Shown: positions 1-10,700 of the stretch, one piece after another
Layout: each line of letters starts with the position of its first letter
How positions within the stretch are numbered: the stretch's first letter is position 1
Source of the DNA: Ancylobacter amanitiformis
GTDB taxonomy: Bacteria; Pseudomonadota; Alphaproteobacteria; Rhizobiales; Xanthobacteraceae
NCBI RefSeq assembly: GCF_030814815.1
Contig: NZ_JAUSVR010000009.1
Coordinates: forward strand, 1-64,000
Direction of reading: 5' to 3'
DNA: 64,000 bases
Program-made: the position numbers and the translations under genes
Notes under the pieces: generated by a model
Seen by the model: the letters and a program-made list of their open reading frames with translations, nothing else
The model's database searches: none
What the model was told of the DNA's origin: nothing

Positions 1-887
1 ACATTGCCGCCCCGCTCCACCGCGAGATCGATGATGACCGAGCCCGCCTTCATCGACGCCACCATCTCCGCCGAGACGAGCTTGGGCGCCGGCCGACCGG
101 GGATCAGCGCCGTGGTGATGATGATGTCCTGCTTGGTGATGTGCGCCGCCGTCAGCGCCGCCTGCTTGGCCTGGTACTCCGCCGACATCGACTTGGCGTA
201 GCCGCCCGCCGTCTCCGCCTGCTTGAACTCCTCGTCCTCCACCGCGATGAACTTGGCGCCGAGAGACTCCACCTGCTCCTTCGCCGCCGGACGAACATCC
301 GTCGCCGACACCACAGCCCCAAGCCGGCGCGCCGTGGCGATCGCCTGCAGGCCGGCAACCCCCGCCCCCATCACGAACACCCGCGCCGCCGGAACCGTGC
401 CCGCCGCCGTCATCATCATCGGGAACGCCCGGCCAAACTCGGCAGACGCATCGATCACCGCGCGATAGCCCGCGAGGTTCGCCTGGCTGGACAGAACGTC
501 CATCACCTGCGCCCGCGTGATGCGCGGCATCAGTTCCATCGCGAAGGCCGACACGCCGGTCGCCGCCAGTTCCGCCAGTTCCGCCTCGTGGCCGAACGGG
601 TCGGCGATCGAGATCACCAGAGCCCCGCGCCGGGCCCCCGCCACAAGACCCGCCTCCGGACGGCGAACGCCGAGCACGATATCCGCCCCCGCCACCGCGG
701 CCGCGTTATCGGTGACCACAACCGCCCCCGCCCCCTCATACTCCCCGTCGCCAATCCCCGACGCAACCCCGGCCCCCGACGCGACAACAACCTCCGCGCC
801 AAGACCCACATAACGCTTAACCGTGTCCGCAGACGCAGACACCCGTGGCTCCGAAGCAGAGCTCTCTTTGACAATCGCGATGCGCAT
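1..887 (-). CDS. pntA: NAD(P) transhydrogenase subunit alpha (partial, 3' end outside window)
   Basis: This is the catalytic NAD(H)-binding part of the proton-translocating transhydrogenase, which makes NADPH at the inner membrane using the proton gradient. The frame opens with MRIAIVKES and continues with family landmarks: YEGAGAVV, a Rossmann motif VFVMGAGVAGLQAIATAR near residue 165, ATDVRP, and IITTALIPGRPAPKLV near residue 260. The ATG sits at 887. The gene runs off the left edge after about 295 codons, so the stop and any pntA2/pntB genes are not visible. It lies 8 nt downstream of the oxidase subunit IV gene on the same strand, probably in one operon. Confidence 0.95.
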   Translation of the reverse strand, partial: MRIAIVKESSASEPRVSASADTVKRYVGLGAEVVVASGAGVASGIGDGEYEGAGAVVVTDNAAAVAGADIVLGVRRPEAGLVAGARRGALVISIADPFGHEAELAELAATGVSAFAMELMPRITRAQVMDVLSSQANLAGYRAVIDASAEFGRAFPMMMTAAGTVPAARVFVMGAGVAGLQAIATARRLGAVVSATDVRPAAKEQVESLGAKFIAVEDEEFKQAETAGGYAKSMSAEYQAKQAALTAAHITKQDIIITTALIPGRPAPKLVSAEMVASMKAGSVIIDLAVERGGN

Positions 888-895
888 GATTCAGC

Positions 896-1189
896 TCAGG
901 AGGTGATGATCAGGGCGAGCGTGAGGACGGCCAGCAGCCCGAATTGCAGCTTGGGCTTGCCATCCGCGGAGGCGAGGCCGACCGCGGCGCCGGCGATCGA
1001 GGCCAGCGTGCCGAGGGTAAACAGGCCCCAATGGCCGTTCGCGCCGCCAATGGCGAAGGACACCATGAAATTGATCAGCGAGAGCGTGCTGACGAAGGTC
1101 AGCTTGGTGAAGAGGTGATAGGTGCCTTCGTGCTCGCTGTAGTCATTGCCAGCAGCCGTGGCGTACTCCGGCGTTCCGTGATCGGCCAT
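896..1189 (-). CDS. aa3-type cytochrome c oxidase subunit IV
   Basis: This is a 97-residue small accessory subunit of the alphaproteobacterial aa3 oxidase. It has a hydrophilic N-terminus with a SEHEGTYHLFTKLT segment typical of the family, followed by two hydrophobic helices (about residues 32-50 and 70-95). I chose the ATG at 1189 (MADHGTPEY) over an upstream ORF extension because a GGGAGGGGG ribosome-binding site directly precedes it. Adjacency to pntA is a recurrent arrangement in alphaproteobacteria. The main oxidase subunits are not in the window. Confidence 0.88.
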   Translation of the reverse strand: MADHGTPEYATAAGNDYSEHEGTYHLFTKLTFVSTLSLINFMVSFAIGGANGHWGLFTLGTLASIAGAAVGLASADGKPKLQFGLLAVLTLALIITS

Positions 1190-1273
1190 CGCGACCCCCT
1201 CCCAAAGTTTTAAAAGCCCTTCCTTCGCTTTAGCCGAAGACGTCCGCTGCGGCAACGGCGACGACCGCCGCGC

Positions 1274-2710
1274 TCACGTGAGTCCGACCTGCGCAAGCGC
1301 GGCGCCTTGCCGCGCCGTGATGGCCTCGACCGAGAACCCCTCGATCGCCGCCTCGAACAGGGCATGGAAGTTCAGTTCCGCCCTCAGATGCAGGAACACC
1401 CCGCCGAGGCCGATGGCGGCGCGGTCCATGAACACGAACTCGCGCGGCACCTTGACCGGCCCCCTCTCCTTCAGCGCCTTGTGCACGCGGAAGGCCTCGC
1501 GCCGGCCATATTCGCCCGGAGCCACCCCGTCCGCGATGGTGCGCACGCGATCGTCGAGCAGCGGGCCATAGATGAAGCGTGCCCAGATGTTCAGCACCTC
1601 GATCAGTTCGCGGCTCAATCCGCGAAAGCCCCATGTCTCATAGGCATGCACGGTGCGCGCTTCGTCATTCGCCTCCAGGCCGCGATAGAGATCGACCACG
1701 CCGCCGACGAAGGAGGGCGGGAAGATGCGGATGCAGCCATAATCCAGCAGGTTGATGCCGGCCGGCGCGCCCTCCTCTTCAAACACCGTGTAATTGCCCA
1801 GATGCGGATCGCCATGGATCACCCCGTGGCGGCTGAAGGGCAGCCACCACGCGGCGAACATGGCGCGGGCGATGGCGTTGCGCTGGTCCAGAGGGTGGTC
1901 GACGAAATCCAGCAGCCGGCGGCCCTCCAGCCAGTCCAGCGTGAGCAGACGGCCGGTGGAGAGCGCGGCATGCACGCCCGGCACCCGCACGCCCGGCTCG
2001 TCCGCCAGCATGAGCGCATAGAGCCCGGCATGGCTCGCCTCGCGCCGGTAATCGAGTTCCTCGCGCACCCGCGCGCCGATTTCCTCGGCGATCTCCGTGG
2101 TGTCGATCGCCGGGTCCATGCGCCGATGCAAGGCGAAGACGAGGTCGAGCTGCCTGAGATCGGCCTCCACGGCGGATTGCATGTCGGGATATTGCAGCTT
2201 CACCGCCAGATCGGCGCCGTCGAGCGCACGGGCGCGATGCACCTGGCCCAGCGAGGCGGCGGCGGTCGGCTCCCGGTCGAAGCTGGAAAAGCGCGCCATC
2301 CAGTCTGGCCCGAGTTCGGCCATCATGCGCCGCTTGACGAAGGCCCAGCCCATGGGCGGGGCCTGATTCTGCAAGGTGGCGAGTTCGGCGGCATATTCGG
2401 GCGGCAGCGCGTCGGGAATGGTCGCCATCAACTGGGCGACCTTCATGATCGGCCCCTTCAACCCGCCCAGCGCCGCCGCCAGCGCCGCGGCATTGCCGCC
2501 GCGCTGCCCCTCCAGCCCAAGCAGGCGGGTGCCGGCGATGCGCGCGGCGACGCCGCCCACCCGCGCCCCGACCCGGGCATAACGCGCGGCGCGCGCGGAG
2601 AGGCGGTTGGCCTCGCGGTCGGGAGCGGCGTCAGTCGCCGAAGCGGCGCTGGGGGGAGCCATGGGCAGGGGAACGGCGTTCGGGGGAACAGTCTCGTCGG
2701 AATCGGACAC
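1274..2710 (-). CDS. ABC1/UbiB (AarF) family atypical kinase
   Basis: This 478-residue protein belongs to the ABC1/UbiB/ADCK family, whose members support ubiquinone synthesis or lipid homeostasis through an atypical kinase or ATPase fold. Visible elements are KVAQLMATIPDALPPEY (position of the family KxGQ motif, here KxAQ), the QAPPM segment, the AVKLQYP ATP-binding lysine, and the catalytic HGDPHLGNY and LLDYG motifs. Translation starts at a GTG at 2710. The first 45 residues are low-complexity. No other ubiquinone genes are nearby, so the substrate cannot be inferred from context. Confidence 0.88.
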   Translation of the reverse strand: MSDSDETVPPNAVPLPMAPPSAASATDAAPDREANRLSARAARYARVGARVGGVAARIAGTRLLGLEGQRGGNAAALAAALGGLKGPIMKVAQLMATIPDALPPEYAAELATLQNQAPPMGWAFVKRRMMAELGPDWMARFSSFDREPTAAASLGQVHRARALDGADLAVKLQYPDMQSAVEADLRQLDLVFALHRRMDPAIDTTEIAEEIGARVREELDYRREASHAGLYALMLADEPGVRVPGVHAALSTGRLLTLDWLEGRRLLDFVDHPLDQRNAIARAMFAAWWLPFSRHGVIHGDPHLGNYTVFEEEGAPAGINLLDYGCIRIFPPSFVGGVVDLYRGLEANDEARTVHAYETWGFRGLSRELIEVLNIWARFIYGPLLDDRVRTIADGVAPGEYGRREAFRVHKALKERGPVKVPREFVFMDRAAIGLGGVFLHLRAELNFHALFEAAIEGFSVEAITARQGAALAQVGLT

Positions 2711-2771
2711 GGACGGCCTCGCTGGTTACACTCTAGCTAGGCCGTATTCCCGCGCGTGCAACGGGCGGCGA

Positions 2772-3269
2772 TCACCTCGTGATCGGACGACCCACCCGGC
2801 GCTGCGCGAGCAGCAGGCCGAGCACGGCGAGCGGGGTGAGGAAATCGGTATAGAGGATGGGCCCGGCATTGCCGGCCGCCTGATTGCCGGTTTCCGCGAT
2901 CTGCACGACATGGCCGACCCCCGCGCCGCCGAGAAAGCCGAGCATCACCACGCCCACCGCCGCGCGGAAGCCCGGTGAGCCGAGAAAGCCGCCGATCAAT
3001 CCCGCCACGCCAAGGCCGAGATTGGCCATGCCGACCTCGTACTGGAACGGGCTCGGCGCCCAGCCGATCGAGGCTGCCGCCGGCTCGGCGAAGAAGACGT
3101 GGCCGATAAAGGCCCACAATCCCATCAGCCCCACGGGGAAAACGAGAATATAGCGCAGCAGCCGGTCGAGGATCGCGGCCGGCGTGATGGGACGCGGCCC
3201 GCGCAGCAGGCTGAAGAGGGCGGCCGCAAGAGCGGCGAGCCATGCCAGAATGGGAACCCAGAAAACCAT
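2772..3269 (-). CDS. DUF6790 family membrane protein
   Basis: This 165-residue integral membrane protein has about four to five hydrophobic helices. I recognise the overall pattern of the DUF6790 family (LLRYILVFPVGLMGLWAFIGH followed by a long Gly/Ala-rich membrane half). Its function is unknown. The start MVFWVPIL at 3269 is preferred over an upstream ATG at 3302 because it begins directly with the first membrane helix. It lies 39 nt downstream of the DUF3445 gene on the same strand and may be co-transcribed with it. Confidence 0.7.
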   Translation of the reverse strand: MVFWVPILAWLAALAAALFSLLRGPRPITPAAILDRLLRYILVFPVGLMGLWAFIGHVFFAEPAAASIGWAPSPFQYEVGMANLGLGVAGLIGGFLGSPGFRAAVGVVMLGFLGGAGVGHVVQIAETGNQAAGNAGPILYTDFLTPLAVLGLLLAQRRVGRPITR

Positions 3270-3308
3270 CGCGCCTATCCCTCGTAACCGGGGCAGTCCC
3301 ATCGCCGC

Positions 3309-4253
3309 CTAATCGCCGCGGGCGATGCGCTCCAGCGCGGCAGCGATGGCGTCGCGATGCTCCGTCATCGCCTTGTAGGCCAACTGGTCCGCGTCGAGGC
3401 CAAGGATCTGCTCGCGCAACGAGGCCGCCAGCATGCGCCCGTCCGGATGGCGGCGGAAGGCATCGAACGGATCGACATGGATGCGCACGGTGAACAGCAT
3501 GTCGCCGCTCTCCGGCATGCGCCGCAGCGTCTGGCGCTCGACACGCACGAAGGCCTCGGGCGCCAGATTGGCGGGATCCTCGAACCAGTGGCGCGGACGC
3601 TCCTTGGATTCGGGATGATGCAGCTGCGCGTCCGGGTAGATCGACCAGTTCACCCGCCAGACCGGCTGGTCGACCTTGAGGTTGTCGAAGATGCGGTTCA
3701 TCACCCGCGCGAGCTTGGACTGGTATCCGGGAACGGATTCGTGCAGCCCGTCCAGTGTCTGGCCGAAGCGCTCGGCGAGTGACCAGGAGGAGGGAAAGCA
3801 CAGCACGGCAGCCACCAGCCGGTAGCCCGCCGGGCTCGGTGTCAGGATCAGCAGGTCGTCGGTGACGATCTGGCCGGCAAGGGCGAGCGGCGCCTCGCTC
3901 GCATCCTCCAGATCGAAGCTGCGGCCGGTGGGCAGCACCGTGAGCCGCCGCCCCTCCAGGCGGTAAAGCTCGGGATAGCGCCGGGTGACATGCTCCACCA
4001 CCAGGTCCAGCGCCTCACGTTGCGACGTCCGCGTGCCCGGCTCCTCGCGCAGCACCACGTCCCGCTTCTCGCACAGCAGTGCCGCCCGCTCGGCCAGCCG
4101 TGCCGCGATCTGCCGATCCGGCTCGATCCACGCGTCGGGATCGAGCGGGGCGAGGCCGACCGCGAAAGCCTTGCGCGATCCGTCGAAGGGCGTGTGGGCG
4201 AAGGGGATTGCGTCGTCGGTGACGGCGTCGGCGAATTTCTCGGCGGCATTCAT
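3309..4253 (-). CDS. DUF3445 / heme-dependent oxidative N-demethylase family protein
   Basis: This 314-residue protein matches the DUF3445 family, which includes the heme-dependent oxidative N-demethylase (HODM) subunit acting on methylated amines. Family landmarks are IPFAHTPFDG at the N-terminus, CFPSSWSLAERFGQ in the centre, VWRVNWSIYPD, and a C-terminal VRVERQTLRRMPESG..FTVRIHVDP stretch. The flavin-reductase partners of bona fide HODM are not adjacent, so the substrate is unknown. The ATG at 4253 begins MNAAEKFAD. Confidence 0.82.
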   Translation of the reverse strand: MNAAEKFADAVTDDAIPFAHTPFDGSRKAFAVGLAPLDPDAWIEPDRQIAARLAERAALLCEKRDVVLREEPGTRTSQREALDLVVEHVTRRYPELYRLEGRRLTVLPTGRSFDLEDASEAPLALAGQIVTDDLLILTPSPAGYRLVAAVLCFPSSWSLAERFGQTLDGLHESVPGYQSKLARVMNRIFDNLKVDQPVWRVNWSIYPDAQLHHPESKERPRHWFEDPANLAPEAFVRVERQTLRRMPESGDMLFTVRIHVDPFDAFRRHPDGRMLAASLREQILGLDADQLAYKAMTEHRDAIAAALERIARGD

Positions 4254-4384
4254 GGCGTGGCACAGGCGGGTCTCGCCGGACCGCCAGCCGGCCCGGACAT
4301 CGCGCAGACTAGAACGCGTCGACAGCGCCGTCAGCCCGGCTTTTCGTCAGCGGCGAGACGACGCAGGCGCGATCAGGAGAGCGG

Positions 4385-5284
4385 TCAGGAGGCCCGCACG
4401 GTCGCGACCGGCGCCATCAATTCGTCCACCACCTCGACCACCCGCTGCTGCCAAGGGGCAGCCCGCACGCCGAAGCGGGCGGCGAACAGGTCGCTCGACA
4501 GTTCGGAATTGACCGGCCGGCGCGCCGGCGTGGGATATTCGGCGGTGGTGATGGCGGCGACCTCGGGCCGCCGTCCGGTATGCTGGGCGGCGCGCGCGAC
4601 GATGGCGGTGGCGAAGCCGTGCCAGGTGGTCATGCCGCTGCCGGCGAAATGATAGGTGCCGGGCGCCGCCGTGCCGGCGATGAAGCCCGCGGCTGCGGCC
4701 AGCAGTGCCTCGGCAATGTCGCGCGAGGCCGTGGGGCAGCCGCGCTGGTCGGCCACCACGGTGAGCCGCTCGCGTTCGCGGGCGAGACGCAGCATGGTCT
4801 TGAGAAAGTTCGTGCCCTGCGCGCCGAACACCCAGGAGGTGCGCAGGATCACATGGCGCTCCAACCCCTCGCGCACCGCGCGCTCGCCCGCCTCCTTGGA
4901 GGCGCCGTAGACGCCGAGCGGGGCGACCGCATCGGTCTCGACATAGGCGGTGGGCTTGGTGCCGTCGAACACATAATCGGTGGACATGTGGACCAGCGCC
5001 GCCCCATGCCGCGCGCAGGCGGCGGCGATCAGCGCCGGCGCGGCGGCATTGACGCGGAAAGCCGCCTCGCGCTCGCTCTCGGCCCGGTCCACCGCGGTAT
5101 AGGCGGCGGTGTTGATCACCACGGCGGGCGCATGCACGGCCAGCGCGCGCTCGACAGCCCCGGCATCCGTGATGTCGACGCGCGCATGATCGAGCGCGAC
5201 CAGGTCCACGCCGCGCGCCTCGGCCAGCGCGAGCGTCTCGCGCCCGACCTGGCCGCCGGCCCCGAGGAGAAGCAGCCGGCTCAT
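4385..5284 (-). CDS. rfbD: dTDP-4-dehydrorhamnose reductase
   Basis: RfbD/RmlD makes dTDP-L-rhamnose from the 4-keto sugar using NAD(P)H. The 299-residue protein has the N-terminal [11 protein letters not shown] nucleotide-binding loop, STDYVFDG, a YGASKEAGE catalytic Tyr/Lys motif, LRTSWVFG and a C-terminal RPVNSELSS segment. Its ATG overlaps the rfbB stop codon (ATGA), so the two are translationally coupled. It is the last gene of the rfbC-rfbB-rfbD run. The product should feed O-antigen or exopolysaccharide synthesis, but no glycosyltransferase gene is in the window. Confidence 0.95.
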   Translation of the reverse strand: MSRLLLLGAGGQVGRETLALAEARGVDLVALDHARVDITDAGAVERALAVHAPAVVINTAAYTAVDRAESEREAAFRVNAAAPALIAAACARHGAALVHMSTDYVFDGTKPTAYVETDAVAPLGVYGASKEAGERAVREGLERHVILRTSWVFGAQGTNFLKTMLRLARERERLTVVADQRGCPTASRDIAEALLAAAAGFIAGTAAPGTYHFAGSGMTTWHGFATAIVARAAQHTGRRPEVAAITTAEYPTPARRPVNSELSSDLFAARFGVRAAPWQQRVVEVVDELMAPVATVRAS

Positions 5285-6345
5285 GTCGCGAGCCCGATGC
5301 GGGCGCGATCGTAGCGCGCCTTGAGCGGCTCCCACCACGCGCCATTGTCGAGATACCAGCGCACCGTCTTCTCGATCCCGCTCTCGAAGGTCTCGGACGG
5401 CTCCCAGCCCAGTTCGTCCTTCAGCTTGGTGGCGTCGATGGCGTAGCGCGCATCATGGCCCGGCCGGTCGGTGACGAAGGTGATGAGCCCCTCGCGCGCG
5501 CCGATCGCCGCATCCGGCATCACCCGGTCCATGATGGCGCAGATGGTGCGCACCACGTCGATATTGCGCCGCTCATTATTGCCGCCGACATTGTAGCTCT
5601 CGCCCAGCCGCCCGCGCGTGGCGATCCGCTCCAGCGCGGCCGCGTGGTCGTCGACATAGAGCCAGTCGCGCACGTTCTCGCCCTTGCCATAGACCGGCAG
5701 CGGCTTGCCCTCGAGCGCATTGAGGATGGTGAGCGGGATGAGCTTTTCCGGGAAATGGTAGGGCCCGTAATTATTCGAGCAGTTCGACATCACCACCGGC
5801 AGGCCATAGGTGTGGAACCAGGCCCGCACCAGATGGTCGGATGCCGCCTTCGACGCCGAATAGGGCGAATTCGGCTGGTAGGGCGTGTCCTCGCGGAACA
5901 GGCCTTCCTCCCCGAGCGTGCCGAATACCTCGTCGGTGGAAATATGGTGGAAGCGGAAGCGCTTCTGTGCGCTGGCATCGAGCGACCGCCAGTAGCGCAG
6001 CGCCTCGTCCAGCAGCGTGTAGGTGCCGACGATATTGGTATTGATGAAGTCGCCCGGCCCGTCGATCGAGCGATCGACATGCGACTCGGCGGCCAGATGC
6101 ATCACCAGATCGGGCCGGAACTCCTGCAGCGCGGCGCGGAAGGCCTGTCCGTCGCAGATATCGGCCTTGAGGAACTGATAGCCGGGATGATCGTTCACCT
6201 CGGCGAGCGAGGCGAGATTGCCGGCATAGGTGAGCTTGTCATAGGTCAGCACCGTACGCCCCTGCCGCACCAGCCGGCGCACCACGGCCGAGCCGATGAA
6301 TCCGGCTCCGCCGGTGACGAGGACGCGTTGGGCAATGCTGGTCAT
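5281..6345 (-). CDS. rfbB: dTDP-glucose 4,6-dehydratase
   Basis: RfbB/RmlB is an extended short-chain dehydrogenase converting dTDP-glucose to the 4-keto-6-deoxy sugar. The 354-residue protein carries [13 protein letters not shown] near the start, [26 protein letters not shown], the [12 protein letters not shown] Tyr-Lys pair and [18 protein letters not shown], all diagnostic for this enzyme. The start at 6345 (MTSIAQRV) is right for the family; the 100-residue upstream extension is only open reading frame overlapping rfbC. It is coupled to rfbD by a 4-nt overlap. Confidence 0.97.
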   Translation of the reverse strand: MTSIAQRVLVTGGAGFIGSAVVRRLVRQGRTVLTYDKLTYAGNLASLAEVNDHPGYQFLKADICDGQAFRAALQEFRPDLVMHLAAESHVDRSIDGPGDFINTNIVGTYTLLDEALRYWRSLDASAQKRFRFHHISTDEVFGTLGEEGLFREDTPYQPNSPYSASKAASDHLVRAWFHTYGLPVVMSNCSNNYGPYHFPEKLIPLTILNALEGKPLPVYGKGENVRDWLYVDDHAAALERIATRGRLGESYNVGGNNERRNIDVVRTICAIMDRVMPDAAIGAREGLITFVTDRPGHDARYAIDATKLKDELGWEPSETFESGIEKTVRWYLDNGAWWEPLKARYDRARIGLAT

Positions 6346-6377
6346 GCGTGCTGCTCTTACCTCGCCGGGCCTTTGCG

Positions 6378-6938
6378 TCACAGGACGAAGGGCGTGTCGA
6401 AATCCCGGAGCCGGGGCAGCGCCCGATCCTTGTCCGACAGCACCGCCTCGGCGGCCGCGACCGGCCAATCGATGGCGAGGTCGGGATCGCTCCACAGGAT
6501 ACCGGCGTCGTTGGGGCGAGAATAGGGCGCGTCCACCTTGTAGGCGACCAGCGTCTCGGCTTCGAGCGTGCAGAAGCCATGCGCGAAGCCGTGCGGCACC
6601 AGCAATTGCTCGCCATTCGCCGCCGTCAGCGTCGCCGCGACCCACCTGCCGAAGCTCGGCGAACCCTTGCGCAGGTCCACCGCCACGTCGAAGATCGCCC
6701 CGCGCGCGACGCGCACGAGCTTGGCCTGCGAGACGACGGGTGTCTGGAAGTGCAGCCCGCGCACGACACCGACCTGACGCGACAGCGATTCATTGTCCTG
6801 CACGAAGACGAGATCGATTCCGGCCTCGTCAAAGGCGCGTTTTGCATAGGTCTCGCAGAAATACCCACGCTCGTCACCGAACCGCGCGGGCTGGATGAGG
6901 ATGACGTCGGGGATGGCGAGACGGGTAAAGGTCGTCAT
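6378..6938 (-). CDS. rfbC: dTDP-4-dehydrorhamnose 3,5-epimerase
   Basis: RfbC/RmlC is the cupin epimerase of dTDP-rhamnose synthesis. The 186-residue protein shows [28 protein letters not shown] (with the catalytic His), [17 protein letters not shown]-type strands (here [13 protein letters not shown]) and VPHGFAHGF. It is the first gene of the three-gene run and lies 32 nt upstream of rfbB. The thymidylyltransferase gene rfbA that normally completes the set is absent here. Confidence 0.95.
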   Translation of the reverse strand: MTTFTRLAIPDVILIQPARFGDERGYFCETYAKRAFDEAGIDLVFVQDNESLSRQVGVVRGLHFQTPVVSQAKLVRVARGAIFDVAVDLRKGSPSFGRWVAATLTAANGEQLLVPHGFAHGFCTLEAETLVAYKVDAPYSRPNDAGILWSDPDLAIDWPVAAAEAVLSDKDRALPRLRDFDTPFVL

Positions 6939-7114
6939 GAGGCGAAGCGATGGTCCTGTATGAACAGAGGGGAGCTTCTAGCCAATCCCGTCGCCGCTTC
7001 CAATAGACTTCATGCTGCAACTGCGAAAACAATGCCAGCATACGTTGTCCGCGGGGAGCCGCGCGCCCGCGAACGCCCGGCCTCCCGAACCTTTGCGCCG
7101 CAGCGGCCGACATT

Positions 7115-7543
7115 TCAGGACTTCTTGGCGAGAATATCGCGAATTTCGGTCAGAAGTATTTCTTCCTTGCCGGGAGCAGCGGGCGCCGGGGGCTCGGCGG
7201 CGGCATTGCGGCGCAGGCGGTTGATGCCCTTGACCACGAGGAACAGGATCCACGCGATGATGAGAAAGTTGATCACCACGGTCAGGAAGTGGCCATAGGC
7301 AAGGACCGCGCCCTGATCACGGGCGGCGGCCAGCGAGTTGGCGGTGACGTTTGCCGACAGGCCGACGAAGTAGTTCGAGAAGTCCAGCCCGCCGAACACG
7401 GCGCCGACAACCGGCATGAACAGATCCGAGACGATCGACGTGACGATCTGGCCGAAGGCGGCGCCGATGATCACACCGATCGCCAGATCCACGACATTGC
7501 CCTTCACGGCGAATTCACGAAACTCCTTGAGTACCTTGCTCAT
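7115..7543 (-). CDS. mscL: large-conductance mechanosensitive channel MscL
   Basis: MscL is a homopentameric inner-membrane channel that opens under membrane tension during hypo-osmotic shock. The 142-residue protein has the signature [18 protein letters not shown] in the first membrane helix and a second helix at [20 protein letters not shown], followed by a short charged C-terminal helix ([13 protein letters not shown]). The ATG at 7543 opens with MSKVLKEF. It is transcribed divergently from the hybrid histidine kinase at 7774. The 175 bases downstream to rfbC hold nothing I can identify. Confidence 0.96.
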   Translation of the reverse strand: MSKVLKEFREFAVKGNVVDLAIGVIIGAAFGQIVTSIVSDLFMPVVGAVFGGLDFSNYFVGLSANVTANSLAAARDQGAVLAYGHFLTVVINFLIIAWILFLVVKGINRLRRNAAAEPPAPAAPGKEEILLTEIRDILAKKS

Positions 7544-7773
7544 GACGCCCCCTGCTGCAACGCTGCTTCGCCCCCACTCTTCACCGCCCGCCCGGTGATC
7601 GCAAGCGCCGACATGCGCCGGGGCGGGCGATTGACGCTCCGCTCCTTCCAAAGGCGGCCGCGCCCCGCCGGCGGCCGTCAACAGGCGCCGGCCCTGGCGC
7701 GCTTGCCGTGCCCTGCCGCAAGGGCGCATAAAAGCGCGACGCCGCCTTTCGCGCGGAACCATCGGGACTCCCC

Positions 7774-10700
7774 ATGCTTCAGGCCTGGGTCATCATCGCG
7801 GTCGCCCTCGTCTATGTCGGCTTCCTGTTCGCGGTCGCCAGCTATGGCGACCGGCGGGCGGCGCGCGAGCGGCGCGGCCGGGACGGGCGACCCTATATCT
7901 ACGCGCTGTCGCTGGCGGTCTACTGCACCTCCTGGACCTTCTTCGGCTCGGTCGGCCTTGCCACCACGCAGGGCGTGAATTTCCTGACCATCTATGTCGG
8001 GCCGATGCTGGTCTTCGCCTTCGCCGTGCCGTTCCTGCTGCGGCTGGTGCGGCTCGCGAAGGCGCAGAACATCACCTCGATCGCCGACTTCATCGCCGCG
8101 CGCTACGGCAAGAGCCAGGGCGTGGCGGCGCTCGTCGCGGTCGTCGCCATCGTCGGCTCGCTGCCCTATATCGCGCTGCAGCTGAAGGCGGTCTCGGCCT
8201 CGCTGGTGGCGATGCTGGGCGACTTCGAGGGCCTCGGCCTGCACTACCCCATCGTCGGCGACCTCGCGCTGATGATCGCCGTCGCCATGGCGGTGTTCGC
8301 CGTGCTGTTCGGCACGCGGCATATCGATGCCACCGAGCACCAGGAAGGGCTGATGCTGGCGGTGGCGACCGAGTCGATCGTCAAGCTGGTGAGCTTCCTG
8401 ATCGTCGGCCTGTTCGTCACCTTCGTCATGTTTTCCGGCCCGGCCGACCTGTTCGCCAAGGCGGCGGAAAAGGCCGTGCTGCCCATGCTGACGGAGGGGC
8501 TCTCCGCCGATAACTGGGCGGTGATGACGCTGCTCTCGGCGCTCGCCATCATCCTGCTGCCGCGCCAGTTCCACGTCGCCGTGGTGGAGAACACCTCGGA
8601 GCGGGAGATCCGCACCGCCTCCTGGCTGTTCCCGCTCTATCTCGTGCTCATCAACCTGTTCGTCATCCCCATCGCGGTGGCCGGCCTCGTCTCGTTTCCG
8701 CCCGGCTTCATCGATGGCGACATGTATGTCCTCACCCTGCCGCTGTCGGTGGGCGCGCGGGCGATCGCGCTCATCGCCTTTGTCGGCGGCCTGTCGGCGG
8801 CGACCGCGATGGTGATCGTGGAAACCGTGGCGCTGGCGGTGATGGTGTCGAACGACATTTTCATGCCGCTCATGGTGCGCGGCCGGCGGCTCCGCGAGGC
8901 GGACGACGCCTCCGGCCGGGTGAAGCCGCATCTCGACATGGGCCACCGCCTGCTCACGGTGCGCCGCATCGCCATCTTCGCCATCCTGCTGCTGGCCTAT
9001 CTCTACTATCGCCTCACCGGCGAGGCGCAGCTGGCGCAGATCGGCCTCCTGTCCTTCGCCGCGGTGGCGCAGTTCGGCCCGGCGCTGCTGCTCGGCCTGG
9101 TCTGGCGGCGCGGCACGGCGGCGGGCGCCATTGCCGGCATCGCCGCGGGCATCGCCATCTGGGCCTATACGCTGCTGCTGCCGAGCCTTGTCGATTCCGG
9201 CCTGTTCACGCCGCAATTCCTGGTGGAAGGCCCGTTCGGCCTCGCCATGCTGCGCCCGCAGGCGCTGCTCGGCGTCGAGGCCAGCCCGCTGGTGCATGGC
9301 GTGATCTGGAGCCTCACGGTGAACGTGCTGTGCTTCTTCACGGTCTCGCTGATGCGCCAGCCCACGCCCATCGAGCGGCTGCAGGCGAGCGTGTTCGTGG
9401 AGAGCGACCGCACCCCCTCCGCGCCCAGCTTCCGGCTGTGGCGCTCCCCGGTGACGGTCGGCGAGCTTCTCGCCACCGTGTCGCGCTATCTCGGCGAGGA
9501 TCGCACGCGCGCCTCCTTCGAGAGCGTCTCGGCCATGCGCGGGGTGACGCTGGAGCCGGGGCGCGAGGCCGATTTCCAGCTCATCCGCTATGCCGAGCAC
9601 CTGCTCGCCTCGGCGATCGGCGCGGCCTCCTCCCGCCTCGTGCTGTCGCTGATGCTGAGAAAGCGCACCGTCTCCACCAAGGCGGCGCTGAAGCTGCTCG
9701 ACGACGCATCGGCGGCGATCCAGTATAATCGCGAGATCCTGCAGACCGCGCTGGACCATGTGCGTCAGGGCATCGCGGTGTTCGACCGCGACCTGCGCCT
9801 CATCTGCTGGAACCGGCAGTTCGGCGACATGCTGGACCTGCCGCCGGAAATCGTGCGCATCGGCGTCGGCATCGACCAGATCATCCGCTTCAACGCCGGC
9901 AACGGCGTGTTCGGCCCGGGCCCGGTGGAGGAGATCGTCCGCGAGAAGCTCGGCCGCTACGCGCGGCGCAACGTCACCTTCCAGGAGCGGCTGTCACCGC
10001 GCGGCGTGGTGATGGAGGTTCGCGTCAATACCATGCCCGATGGCGGCGTGGTGGTGACCTTCACCGACATCACCCCCACCGTGGAGGCCGCCGAGGCGCT
10101 GGAGCGCGCCAACGAGACGCTGGAGCGCCGCGTGAAGGAGCGCACCAAGGCGCTGGAGAAGCTCAATACCCAGCTGGCTCAGGCCAAGGCGGAGGCGGAC
10201 GAGGCCAACATTTCCAAGACCCGCTTCCTCGCCGCCGCCAGCCACGACATTCTCCAGCCGCTCAACGCCGCCCGGCTCTACGCCACCAGCCTGGTCGACC
10301 GCGCGCCGGAGGGCGAGGAGGCCCGCCTCGCCCGCAATGTCGACGCTTCGCTGGAGGCGGTGGAGGAAATCCTCGGCGCGCTGCTCGACATTTCCCGGCT
10401 CGATGCCGGCGCGCTGAAGCCCGACATCGCCGCCTTCCGGCTCGACGACATCTTTCGTCAGCTGGAACTGGAATTCGCCCCGCTCGCCAAGGAAAAGGGG
10501 CTCGCGCTCACCTTCGTCACCAGTTCGGCGGCGGTGCGTTCGGACCGGCGGCTGCTGCGCCGGCTGCTGCAGAACCTCGTCTCCAACGCCATCAAGTACA
10601 CCCCGCGAGGCCGGGTGCTGATCGGCGTGCGCCACGGGCGCGGCAAGCTGCGCGTCCAGGTGCTGGATACCGGGCTCGGCATCCCGCAGGCCAAGCAGAA

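Noticed and set aside
7678-9759. 693-codon minus-strand ORF opposite the hybrid kinase
   Set aside because: It is composed of His/Asp/Arg/Gln repeats typical of an antisense frame of a membrane protein gene.
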